Origin: Candidatus Kapaibacterium sp. | GTDB taxonomy: Bacteria; Bacteroidota; Ignavibacteria; Kapaibacteriales; UBA7675 | Assembly (NCBI GenBank): GCA_028284775.1 | Contig: JANQRB010000036.1 | Coordinates: 1 to 34,930 of the forward strand | Length of the DNA: 34,930 bases | Direction: 5' to 3' | Shown here: positions 15,877-23,646 of the stretch, in pieces | Layout of the letters: every line of letters begins with the position of its first letter | Numbering within the stretch: the first letter of the stretch is position 1 | Made by a program: the position numbers and the translations under genes | Notes under the pieces: model-generated | Databases searched by the model: none | Told to the model about the DNA's origin: nothing | The model's input: only the letters and a program-made list of their open reading frames with translations

Positions 15877-17179
15877 TTATAGTCTTAAGCGCTTTCCTAT
15901 TTCCTTTATTATTTCGGTATTGTAAAATTTTTGACGCGATTTTTTTGTTTTAGAATTAAGGTACCGAACTTTGCAGTACTTTTCACCATGTTTTACAGGA
16001 TCTTCAAGCTCCTTTTTCACTTTACAGAATTCCCGGTTGAACGAAATATTTGGATACTTTTTCTTCAACTTGTCTTTCAGATCATCAAATGTCAATGGAT
16101 ATTTTCTAAGAATACCCTCCTCTGAAACTGTAAGGGGGTATTGCTCCAGATTCATTAGAATATCGAAATTGCATAGCCGCATTGTCAGTAGCCTTCACTA
16201 ATTTTGTTTCTAGCCGTAAGGCTATGTTGTAACCATTGTCAGATTCGTAAGGAAACTGCTTTTGCATATCATTAAGATAGTTGATAAATTTAATTGTGTG
16301 AGAATTTGGTTTCCCCAGAAATTCTCCTTTAGTCTCAGCAACGGAAATGAATGACAGTGGCATCAAATAGAAATAATATTGGGACAAATCTAATTGGAAC
16401 CAATCACCGACACATTCCACATAATTACTTAAACTGGCTGTCCCAAATTCTTGGACCTTCAAGCTGGTTCCCCAGCTTTTGTTTATAAAGTGTACTGCAT
16501 TGTCACGGATTTCAACTAGAGCTTCAATGTTTGCCGCGCAACGCGGATCTATGTCATTGCTGGCAATCAGAGTATTAACTGCTTTGAAAATGTCGATTGT
16601 CATTCCATTACCCGACCGATTCTTCTTCCCTTCAACAAATATTGAACTCAGCTTATTATTGTTTTTCAGCAAGATCTTTGCTTTAAGAAGCAACTCCCAG
16701 GAATTAACCATCAATATAGAGAATGTCTCTTCTCGGTATTTGAAATCCGGTTTGTTGTAAATTTCAATGGCTGAAATACAAGCTGCAACCGATTTGTCAA
16801 GGACTTCTTGTACATGTCCATAGATAAATACTTTTGGTTCTTCGTAGCCTACAATCTGTCTACACTCAACACCTGATTCGTTTTTATAGTGATATTGTCC
16901 TTTAACTTTTGGGTACTCTCTGAAAACAAACCCCTTTTTCCTCAAGCCTTTTACCAGTCCTGCGGGTTGATCACTGATTCTCTTCAACTCGTCATTCGTG
17001 GCTTCCCTATTATAAGTGAGAATGACAACTGCGAGGCTTTTAGAGCACTTATCCGGAAATCCCTCGAATGCTAGAACGGAATCGTCGAAGTTGAGATTCC
17101 TCTCCAAATCGAAAGTATTGCAGCACTTTTCAATCTCAGTTTTCTTTTTTCCGATTAAGCCCTGACTAATTGGTGACAT
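15877..17179 (-). pseudogene. DUF3644-type HEPN-like protein, split by a frameshift in a C5 run
   Basis: The 5' frame (17179 to 16106, 357 codons) has a winged-helix-like N-terminus (LTYNREATNDELKRISD, LVKGLRKKGFVFREYP) and then the DUF3644 core FSILMVNSWELLLKAKILL (about 153-171). R225-D-N-A-V-H230 matches the R-x4-H motif of HEPN ribonucleases. The 3' part, in another frame (from 16182 down to 15877), carries the matching C-terminal domain EEGILRKYPLTFDDLKDKLK ... KYCKVRYLNSKTKKSRQKFY. If the run GGGGG (plus strand, 16134-16138) had four bases, the two would join as SNESGAIP-LTVSEEGILRKYPL, giving about 433 aa. It is therefore a one-base insertion: a recent pseudogene, a sequencing error or phase-variable slippage. 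HEPN proteins commonly act in antiviral or toxin systems; a role here is inferred. The DUF name is from memory. Confidence 0.72.
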
Positions 17180-17310
17180 AAGTCTTCAGATATAGTTTCT
17201 ATTCAAGTATCGACACCCCAAAATACAAGTTTCCGCGATCTAACAAATAACTCATTTTAGCAACAAACTGAGTCTAAGACCAAGCTCTTTAACAATATTC
17301 GATCGCCACA

Positions 17311-17710
17311 TTAGTTTTGCGTCTCCAGGCGTTCATCGTCCATCAAAAAACCTTTGATGAGGTACTCGTGTAGCCTGTGTGTGACCCAGATACAAAATTG
17401 GGTGCTGCGGTGAGATTTTATCCGATAATCGACGGATACTAAGACGTCGAGGATGTAAAAGGCAACAGGCTTATCCGAATTTGCAATTCGCAAAAATTGC
17501 AAATTGCTTCTTTCATCGACATCGTCCTCCGATAAGATGCTTTTTTAGGTACCACGAAACGATCGAAACGTCACGCTGGAACAACTCCGCCATTTGCGCC
17601 TACGTGAGCCTCACCGTCTCATTTTCAAACCGGACATAGATCTTCGCTTCTCCGTCTACGGCCTGGTACAATATGATATCGCTTTTGCTTACGATAGTTC
17701 CGGTATTCAT
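17311..17710 (-). pseudogene. Degraded RhuM-family (virulence RhuM/Fic-associated type) gene remnant
   Basis: From an ATG at 17710 the frame reads MNTGTIVSKSDIILYQAVDG, EAKIYVRFENETVRLT, then TAG (17602-17600) exactly where the family has Gln (WLTQAQMAELF), and continues AQMAELFQRDVSIVSWYLKK. Near an A6 run (17541-17546) the frame shifts and resumes as SEDDVDERSNLQFLRIANSD, then FYILDVLVSVDYRIKSHRST and RLHEYLIKGFLMDDERL, ending at TAA (17313-17311). These are the conserved successive blocks of RhuM proteins. The remainder of the roughly 330-residue protein is missing. At least one nonsense change, one frameshift and a 3' truncation make it a clear pseudogene. RhuM genes are often in islands near restriction or defence genes. 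Confidence 0.8.
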
Positions 17711-17850
17711 TGCGTGAAACTTTGCGACTTACAACCTGCAAGGCAGGTTCTTTGCGCCACACCTGGTTCGTTTCGATTTCCTTCATTTCGGTGGTGTTCT
17801 TGATGTACTTCTTCAGCGACTTGTCATCCTTCGTTCCCGATGCAGGCACA

Positions 17851-19623
17851 TCAATCGTCGTAGAAAGGTACAAAATCCCCAAAGACCAGGCGGCGCTCGA
17901 TCAGGCGATCATCGGTCCCCCGCAGCGCGAAATTTAACACCGTGTCGACAGGTTGACGCAAGAGCTTGACAATGGAGTCAATCGTTAATTCATTGCTGTC
18001 GCGATCATTGATCTTTTGAACAACTTCGCCGACGCTAAAGCCGGCCTGTGCCGCCGGTGAATGAGTCAGCACCCAGGAAATACGAAATTCCCCGTCGCGA
18101 ATTTCGACGCCAAGGCCGGCACGCTGTGTCTTAAAGGCTTCGTCGTAATTCGAATTCGCTTCCAGGTAAAGCATGTTGGCACTGAAGTCAAACAGACAAA
18201 GAAAACGTTTCCAGATAAGATTGCCGATGTTTCCCGCCAGGTCATCGTGCGCGAAAGCGCCGATTCCGATTTCAGTTATTTCGATCGGAAAATCACGCAG
18301 GGTGAAATCAGCGATCTTGAGCGAATGACCGCGGGCTTGATAAAAGTTAAGCTTCGTATTTCCGATGCCGGCTATACGAGCTGATGTCGGCATACGTTCT
18401 TTTGCGAAATGCTTATTGTTTTTGTTAAGAAACTGTGAAAAGATTGAAACTCCGGACGCGCCGGTGTCGATATGAAAGCGCCCGCGCAGATCATCGAACT
18501 CCAGCTCAACGGCAATACCGTCCAGCTTGAGCGCGGCGCCGTTCCCCTCGTAACGGTAGTCTTTGCGATCGTAAACGCTCATCTCCCGTTTAACGTAATC
18601 CAGCCCGACAATAAAGCGATTGAGAAAATCCATTCCAAGGATACCATCCATGGCCGGCAGGCCTCGGCGTAATTCTTTGAAATCCATTGCCACGATTGTC
18701 TGAGAATTCATCGTAATTTCGCCGACGCTCAATTCGGGCAGCTGCACCAATGACACGGCCTGCGAACCGCTGACGCCGCTGGCCATTAACTCGCCCTGCG
18801 ATTCCCAGCCCTGCGCGGCTGCGATTGCAGCATCGATCACAGTCTTGCCTGCGCCGGTGTCGACAGCGAAGGTGTACACGCGATCGTCGAGCCTGACATC
18901 GACAAAAATATGATTGAGTTCATAGCGAAAAGGAATCACGACGCATTGCTCGCCCGCCGGAAATCGAAAGTCGCGCACGTCCGCTCGGCGAGGCTGAAAG
19001 ATTTCATCATCGAGAGGAAGGTTGCGCTGCAACTGCCTGGTACGCAGAATAATCCGGTTGCCCAGAGCGTCGTTGAAATCCGTCATAGCTGGAAAGAGCC
19101 AACCGTCGTAGCTTTCGTAGTGAAGCAGTCTGGTCGTAGCGGATTCACCCTGGCTGGTGGAATCAACACGGTCGACAAGAAAAGAGTCTTTGTTAACATA
19201 TAACACACTGGTCGCAAATGCCTTGTCAGCGTGGGCAAGCCATAGCAGTTTAAGCTGCCAATGACCTTCTTCGTCGCTCAATTCAAATGAATAACTGTCG
19301 CGGTGGATCAGGTAATCATTAAACAAAACATTCGTTGCCGAGTGCGATTCGGCGATGCCGTCGCTATCCTCGGTAATGCTGACTTTACCATTTTCATCAA
19401 TGCGCCAGAGCTGCTGGCCGACAATACCCTCTTCATGCTGAAAAACGCCCAAGTCGAGAAAACTATGGCTGCGTCCCTGCCGAATGTCATAATCCGCGCT
19501 TTGGCTGCCGCGCATCGTATTATATTCACAATCCGAGACCATGCTGAGACTGCCAAGCGATTCCAGCACTTCACGGCCACCGACAGCTTCAAGCATGCGA
19601 TCAAGCAGGACTTCCAGCTTCAT
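17851..19623 (-). CDS. Protein with two retropepsin-like (DTG) motifs and a C-terminal PDZ domain
   Basis: A 590-aa protein started at the ATG preceded by GGGAGA six nt upstream (GGGAGAATTACATG); the frame is open 7 codons further up. Residues 1-220 form an unassigned domain (begins KLEVLLDRMLEAVGGREVLE). A retropepsin-type aspartyl protease fold follows: FAVDTGAGKTVID with DTGA at 255-258 and MDGILGMDFL at about 325-334. A second DTGAS lies at 386-390 (FHIDTGASGVSIF). The C-terminus (about 520-575) is PDZ-like: VLTHSPAAQAGFSVGEVVQKIN. Two DTG half-sites in one chain recall a fused dimer of the viral-type protease, common in bacterial gag-polyprotein-like aspartyl proteases. No signal peptide is seen, unusual for a PDZ-linked protease. 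Substrate unknown. Confidence 0.82.
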   Translation of the reverse strand: MKLEVLLDRMLEAVGGREVLESLGSLSMVSDCEYNTMRGSQSADYDIRQGRSHSFLDLGVFQHEEGIVGQQLWRIDENGKVSITEDSDGIAESHSATNVLFNDYLIHRDSYSFELSDEEGHWQLKLLWLAHADKAFATSVLYVNKDSFLVDRVDSTSQGESATTRLLHYESYDGWLFPAMTDFNDALGNRIILRTRQLQRNLPLDDEIFQPRRADVRDFRFPAGEQCVVIPFRYELNHIFVDVRLDDRVYTFAVDTGAGKTVIDAAIAAAQGWESQGELMASGVSGSQAVSLVQLPELSVGEITMNSQTIVAMDFKELRRGLPAMDGILGMDFLNRFIVGLDYVKREMSVYDRKDYRYEGNGAALKLDGIAVELEFDDLRGRFHIDTGASGVSIFSQFLNKNNKHFAKERMPTSARIAGIGNTKLNFYQARGHSLKIADFTLRDFPIEITEIGIGAFAHDDLAGNIGNLIWKRFLCLFDFSANMLYLEANSNYDEAFKTQRAGLGVEIRDGEFRISWVLTHSPAAQAGFSVGEVVQKINDRDSNELTIDSIVKLLRQPVDTVLNFALRGTDDRLIERRLVFGDFVPFYDD

Positions 19624-19870
19624 GTAATTCTCCCAAAGGCTCAATAACTTAGATTAAGATGATGTTCATTCGACAAACGGACGCCTCAATCAGAAGCCGG
19701 CAATGACACTCTTGCGCACTCGAGCTAAACGAAGCGCGCACGGGCCTGCCGATACCGGGCAATGGGCTGGCCGCTTCCAAAAGTCGCTACTCCGGACTGA
19801 TAGGATTGAAGGAGCGGAATGGAATAAGGGCAGCTCTATTTCCACTCCTTGCACCTGTAATTGTGAAAGG

Positions 19871-20818
19871 CTATACAACGAGTGTTTGCCCCAGGCCCTT
19901 GATGCCGACGCGCATATCGGCAAAATCGGCTGAAGCTTTTCGCAAACGCTGCATCGGCTCATTGAGCGGCTCGCGCCCCTGATAAAAAGTATTGGTATGT
20001 ATCGGCACAAAAATGCGGGCATTCATGTGGCTGGCCATTTCCAATGCTTCCTCGGGCGTGCAATGATTGGAACGCCAGGGCTCGTAGGCGCCGATCGGCA
20101 TTATCGCCACATCCACTAGCTCATGTTGCAACTGCTTGAAGTCGTCGCACATTGCCGTGTCGCCGCCGAAAACAATCTGCTTGCCGTTTTTGCGCAGCCG
20201 ATAGGCATTGTAACTGCGGCCGGTTTCCGTATATCCGCGCCTGCGATCTTTCTCCCAGGGAAAGCGCCAGCCGAAATGACGGACTTTCAGTGCGCGCAGC
20301 TCGATACCGCGATAGTTCAGCTCCTCGTTCCAGTCCAGTTCGCGCAGGGTCCGCCAACGCAGCGACTGGACGACATCCTTCGTATTGGCGGCAGTGATAA
20401 AGTCAATCGCATCGGGGTATTTAGCTGCAAATCGCTTCAGTGTCGGATAATCCATGTGGTCCATATGCGCGTGCGACAGCAGCAGCAGATCGGGTTTGGG
20501 CAGTTGATCGAAATCGAGGGCGGGATGGGAATAGCGCGCGGGCCCCAGATTCATCCCGAGAAAATAGACGCCGATGCGCTGCGAGAACACGGGATCGGTC
20601 AAAATCCAGACGCCGAAAAAATTAATCAATACGGTTGAATGACCGATCCAGGCCATTGTTATCCGGTCATTATCCCATTCCAAAGGTGTCGGGCTGTGTT
20701 TCGGCGTCACGATGGCAGACGCCCGGCTCCCGGAATCGCCGAGACCGGGCTTGGCAACAAACAGTCCGCCGGCGAGCGCCAGTGCGCGCTGCAAAAATTT
20801 GCGCCTGCGCTTATTCAT
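19871..20818 (-). CDS. MBL-fold metal-dependent hydrolase, NAPE-PLD/UlaG-like, with Tat-like signal
   Basis: A 315-aa protein. The N-terminus MNKRRRKFLQRALALAGGLF looks like a twin-arginine signal (RRKFLQ) followed by a hydrophobic helix, so export after folding with metals is likely. The metallo-beta-lactamase core is complete: GHSTVLINFFGVWILTDPVF, the H116-A-H-M-D-H121 metal motif, HFGWRFPWEKDRRRGY, IVFGGDTAMCDDF, IMPIGAYEPW with HCTPEEALEM, and PIHTNTFYQ near the end. This set of motifs is that of the N-acyl-phosphatidylethanolamine phospholipase D-like family; the actual substrate in bacteria is unknown and a lipid or phosphodiester is only a suggestion. It is separated by 188 bp from the upstream phosphoesterase gene and 247 bp from the protease gene. 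Confidence 0.85.
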   Translation of the reverse strand: MNKRRRKFLQRALALAGGLFVAKPGLGDSGSRASAIVTPKHSPTPLEWDNDRITMAWIGHSTVLINFFGVWILTDPVFSQRIGVYFLGMNLGPARYSHPALDFDQLPKPDLLLLSHAHMDHMDYPTLKRFAAKYPDAIDFITAANTKDVVQSLRWRTLRELDWNEELNYRGIELRALKVRHFGWRFPWEKDRRRGYTETGRSYNAYRLRKNGKQIVFGGDTAMCDDFKQLQHELVDVAIMPIGAYEPWRSNHCTPEEALEMASHMNARIFVPIHTNTFYQGREPLNEPMQRLRKASADFADMRVGIKGLGQTLVV

Positions 20819-21006
20819 CGCAATCTCCTTGCGGGAACTTAGTTTAAGCTGCTAATCTCAGCTAGGGTGAACGCGCAAAGGCAATCCGGATTGTGACGCA
20901 AAAGAATTTGATGCGGATCTGACGGCCCGCGGATTCTGATTGCTCTGACAAAAGCGCGGACAGGCAGAGCGGCGGGATTGGAGCGACGCAGCACTCTGCC
21001 GCTTTC

Positions 21007-21867
21007 TCACTTTCGCAGTCGCGGCTGCCGGGAAGCAACGCTCAGATAGTCTTGCGTATCAGCGCACCATGCTGTCAACTGGATGCCATAGACGCAACCT
21101 GTGTCGATCATGCGGCAGTTGACGTCTTCGTAATATGCCGGTTGCATCAGGGGTGTATGGCCTGAGAGATGCGCCCGCCGTTCATCGGGCGCTTCGACCG
21201 GTCGGTCACGACTCCACATTATGTTGCGGAGTGCACTGCTGTGCTGACGCGCGTCGCCCTTTTGCTCTTGGTCTTCCTGAAAACGCAGCGCATACTCAAT
21301 CGTAGCCCGTCTGGCCAGCGCATGAGTGACAACCAGTTTATCATTGCGCCAGACAAGCGGCAGAGAACACAAATAGTCGAAGTCGGCTTCCGGAAAAAAC
21401 CAGCTGGAACAGCGATCGGGTTCGGCATTGATGCTCGCCAGAGTCTGTAGCCCGCCCTGATACAACCAGGACGAAAGCGCTTCGTCCGCTACACCCTGTT
21501 GATCCTGCACCGGGAAACGCGCGGGACTCAAATAGATCGGTGAATCGGGATCGACAAAGACCGGAAAAGGCGACCTTCCGCCGGCCGCAGCAAATCTCTC
21601 CGGAAACTGAGCGGTCAGAATCTCCAGGTAATTCGCTTCGTGGTTACCCGCTACCGCTACATGCGTCCCCCTGGCAGACCCTTCCCGAAAGTGACGCACT
21701 ACACTTTGCGAGTCCGGTCCACGGTCGATCAAATCACCGACCGTGACGATGAAGGGCTTGGCATCCCGGGCGGCGGCGTGGGCGGCGATCTTTTCTTCCA
21801 GCTCCAGTAATTCCTCATAGCAGCCATGAATATCGCCAATTACGTAGGTATGCGTTGCGCTAGGCAT
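21007..21867 (-). CDS. Calcineurin-like metallophosphoesterase, PP1/Ap4A-hydrolase type
   Basis: A 286-aa cytosolic protein with the PPP-family metal-binding motifs in order: GDIHG at 11-15, GDLIDRG at 44-50 and GNHE at 74-77, then VVTHALARR and LSGHTPLMQP supplying the two later histidines. These features suit either a bacterial serine/threonine protein phosphatase or a symmetrical diadenosine-tetraphosphatase-like enzyme; they do not separate the two. There is an insertion of about 80 residues between GNHE and the later His motifs. No membrane segment. Between this gene and the next on the same strand there are 59 bp upstream, so it could be cotranscribed with the TlpA-like gene. Confidence 0.85.
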   Translation of the reverse strand: MPSATHTYVIGDIHGCYEELLELEEKIAAHAAARDAKPFIVTVGDLIDRGPDSQSVVRHFREGSARGTHVAVAGNHEANYLEILTAQFPERFAAAGGRSPFPVFVDPDSPIYLSPARFPVQDQQGVADEALSSWLYQGGLQTLASINAEPDRCSSWFFPEADFDYLCSLPLVWRNDKLVVTHALARRATIEYALRFQEDQEQKGDARQHSSALRNIMWSRDRPVEAPDERRAHLSGHTPLMQPAYYEDVNCRMIDTGCVYGIQLTAWCADTQDYLSVASRQPRLRK

Positions 21868-21926
21868 TACGGCACTCGATGCACTGCTGAAAAAAAATTG
21901 ACATTAAGAAGCCCGCCGCCTGAGCA

Positions 21927-23534
21927 TCACTTTTGTGCGTCAGCGGCGATGACCTGCTCCAGCTTCTGAATGAAGCTAGTGTCCAGGAGTGAGGTTCCGA
22001 CAGCGAGGATAAGACCGTTGGGATCAACCAGTATCGTCTTGGGCAAACTCTGCACTTCCATCAATTGCGCCAGTTTGCTTTTGCGACCGGCAGCAAGGAG
22101 CGTATGCAGCCACGGCATGTGCCAATACTTGCGACGGAACTTAACAATGTCACTTTCCCGGCGATCAAAGGAAAGACTCAATATTTCGAGTTCGGAGCGG
22201 CGGCTTTCTTTATACAAGGCGTGCAGTCGCGGCATTTCATCAACACATGGTTTGCACCATGTAGCCCAGAAATTAAGGAGCAGGTACCGGCCTCGCATAT
22301 TTTCCGGTGAGAATGTGGTTCCGGCGCTGTCCAGTAGGTCGCAGCTGAAATCGGGTAGCGCCTTGCCGGGCATTATCATGCGGTCCGGTGCATAGGCAGC
22401 CCGAGCGAGCCTGGCATAAGGAGATTCCGGGTGCTGGGCGCTGAGCCGATCGTAAAAATACTGTTGCTGCTCCGCTTGGTCCGCCGACTTCAGCGCATCA
22501 TAAAGCAAGAAAGCGCGCAGCTCGGAGCTGGGATGTTCATGCATTGCTGTGTGCAGATAGGCTTCGTAATAGTCGGGACGCAGCACCCGCAATGTCGGCG
22601 AATGCAGCAGGCTCGGCTGATAGGCCCACAAAGGCGAGGTAGGTTCCAGTTCGGCAAAGGCACTCATCAGCAGCAGCGTATCTTCGGCGCCGGCGTGTTG
22701 CGCAAGGCTCTGCAGCGCCGCCAGTAAAAGGGTTTGACGCATTGGAAGGCGCCACTCCTGTTCCAGCGCGGCTATAAGATCAATCTGTCCGTCAACGATA
22801 CGGTCGTCGGCCGCAAGTACGGTCCGCCCCTGTTCCATCGCCCTGATCATAGCCTGAAACTCTTTCCGTATCGGCGCGGCGAAGAGGACTGATGATGCTT
22901 CGACCGTCGAAGCATCATCCGGCGGACAATACTGAATCGTGACAGTGTCAGCAGCGGCATCAGCAACGGAATAATAGGCGTCCGCGCCATCGTAGACAAA
23001 GCGCGCTGCCCGCTCATCAGCCAGTTTCAGACTGCCGGCTCTGCCATCGGCGCCGGGCAGTTCGTGGACGATCTGATACGCGATGGTATCGGCGCTGCGT
23101 TCGAATTGGGCCTGAAAGCACCTGTCGTCCCCTGCATCCATTCGCCGGGCGGCGGCAAGTGAGAAGTTGTTGAAATCGCCGATCAAGCGTAGCGAGGAAG
23201 GTGACTCGGACACCCGCCAGCGCTCCAGGCTCACCTCAACCCGGATACTGTCGCCGGCTTCCAGCAAAATGGCCGCGGAGACTTTCCGATGGCCAACGCC
23301 CGTAAACTGCAATCTCAGGAGTCCCTCTTCCGCCGGGTACAACTCGAAACGACCGTTGCTGTCGGCAGCCGCCGACAAAAAGGGAGCCAATGCGTCGCTG
23401 TAAGCCAGGTGGACGTGAGCAGCCTTCAACACCCCGCCTTCGGCGGATACAATCCGGCCCTTGATGTTTGTTTGGGCCTGGATACTATAACAGACTGCCA
23501 GGCTCAGCAACAGACAATGTGCCAGCGAACGCAT
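21927..23534 (-). CDS. TlpA-type thioredoxin-fold protein with regulatory-like N-terminal domain
   Basis: A 535-aa exported protein: signal peptide 1-20 (LAHCLLLSLAVCYSIQAQ). Next comes a carboxypeptidase-regulatory-like beta sandwich (about 22-110: GRIVSAEGGVLKAAHVHLAY), a middle part with alpha-helical repeats, and a C-terminal TlpA/AhpC-type thioredoxin domain. The latter has NFWATWCKPCVDEMPRLHALY with active-site C427-K-P-C430 and cis-proline P498 (SLPKTILVDPNG). Proteins of this architecture are frequent in Bacteroidota and reduce disulfides in the periplasm, sometimes in cytochrome maturation; the partner here is unknown. The N-terminal domain may bind carbohydrate or lie at the outer membrane. 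It is upstream of the phosphoesterase on the same strand. Confidence 0.85.
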   Translation of the reverse strand: MRSLAHCLLLSLAVCYSIQAQTNIKGRIVSAEGGVLKAAHVHLAYSDALAPFLSAAADSNGRFELYPAEEGLLRLQFTGVGHRKVSAAILLEAGDSIRVEVSLERWRVSESPSSLRLIGDFNNFSLAAARRMDAGDDRCFQAQFERSADTIAYQIVHELPGADGRAGSLKLADERAARFVYDGADAYYSVADAAADTVTIQYCPPDDASTVEASSVLFAAPIRKEFQAMIRAMEQGRTVLAADDRIVDGQIDLIAALEQEWRLPMRQTLLLAALQSLAQHAGAEDTLLLMSAFAELEPTSPLWAYQPSLLHSPTLRVLRPDYYEAYLHTAMHEHPSSELRAFLLYDALKSADQAEQQQYFYDRLSAQHPESPYARLARAAYAPDRMIMPGKALPDFSCDLLDSAGTTFSPENMRGRYLLLNFWATWCKPCVDEMPRLHALYKESRRSELEILSLSFDRRESDIVKFRRKYWHMPWLHTLLAAGRKSKLAQLMEVQSLPKTILVDPNGLILAVGTSLLDTSFIQKLEQVIAADAQK

Positions 23535-23646
23535 ACAACAGGCGCTCCAATTCCGCTATGTGATTATAGATTACGAGGCCGATATAGGACGGCGACTCAA
23601 AGCTACGAATTGTTTGCAGCCCGGCAAAAGTCGAAACGCCGCCGAG

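Larger units (their letters stand above)
10440..17850. other. AT-rich accessory (genomic) island
   Basis: From just after the OmpA-family gene to just before the aspartyl-protease gene the base composition is visibly poorer in G+C than both flanks, with long A/T runs. The contents differ in kind: unknown small operon, IS3 element, IS21-like end, HEPN/DUF3644 gene and RhuM pseudogene. No integrase, tRNA or clear flanking direct repeat was seen, so the boundaries are approximate and the mode of entry is unknown. Confidence 0.7.

Noticed and set aside
17625..17882. Minus-strand open frame of 85 codons overlapping the end of the protease gene
   Set aside because: Its last part runs out of frame through the RhuM remnant (NYRKQKRYHIV covers the DIILYQ segment in another frame) and its beginning lies within the protease 3' end; no family features.
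20963..21000. Inverted repeat GGCAGAG/CTCTGCC downstream of the phosphoesterase gene
   Set aside because: Loop of 24 nt and no proper U-tract on the minus strand; could be chance in GC-rich DNA.
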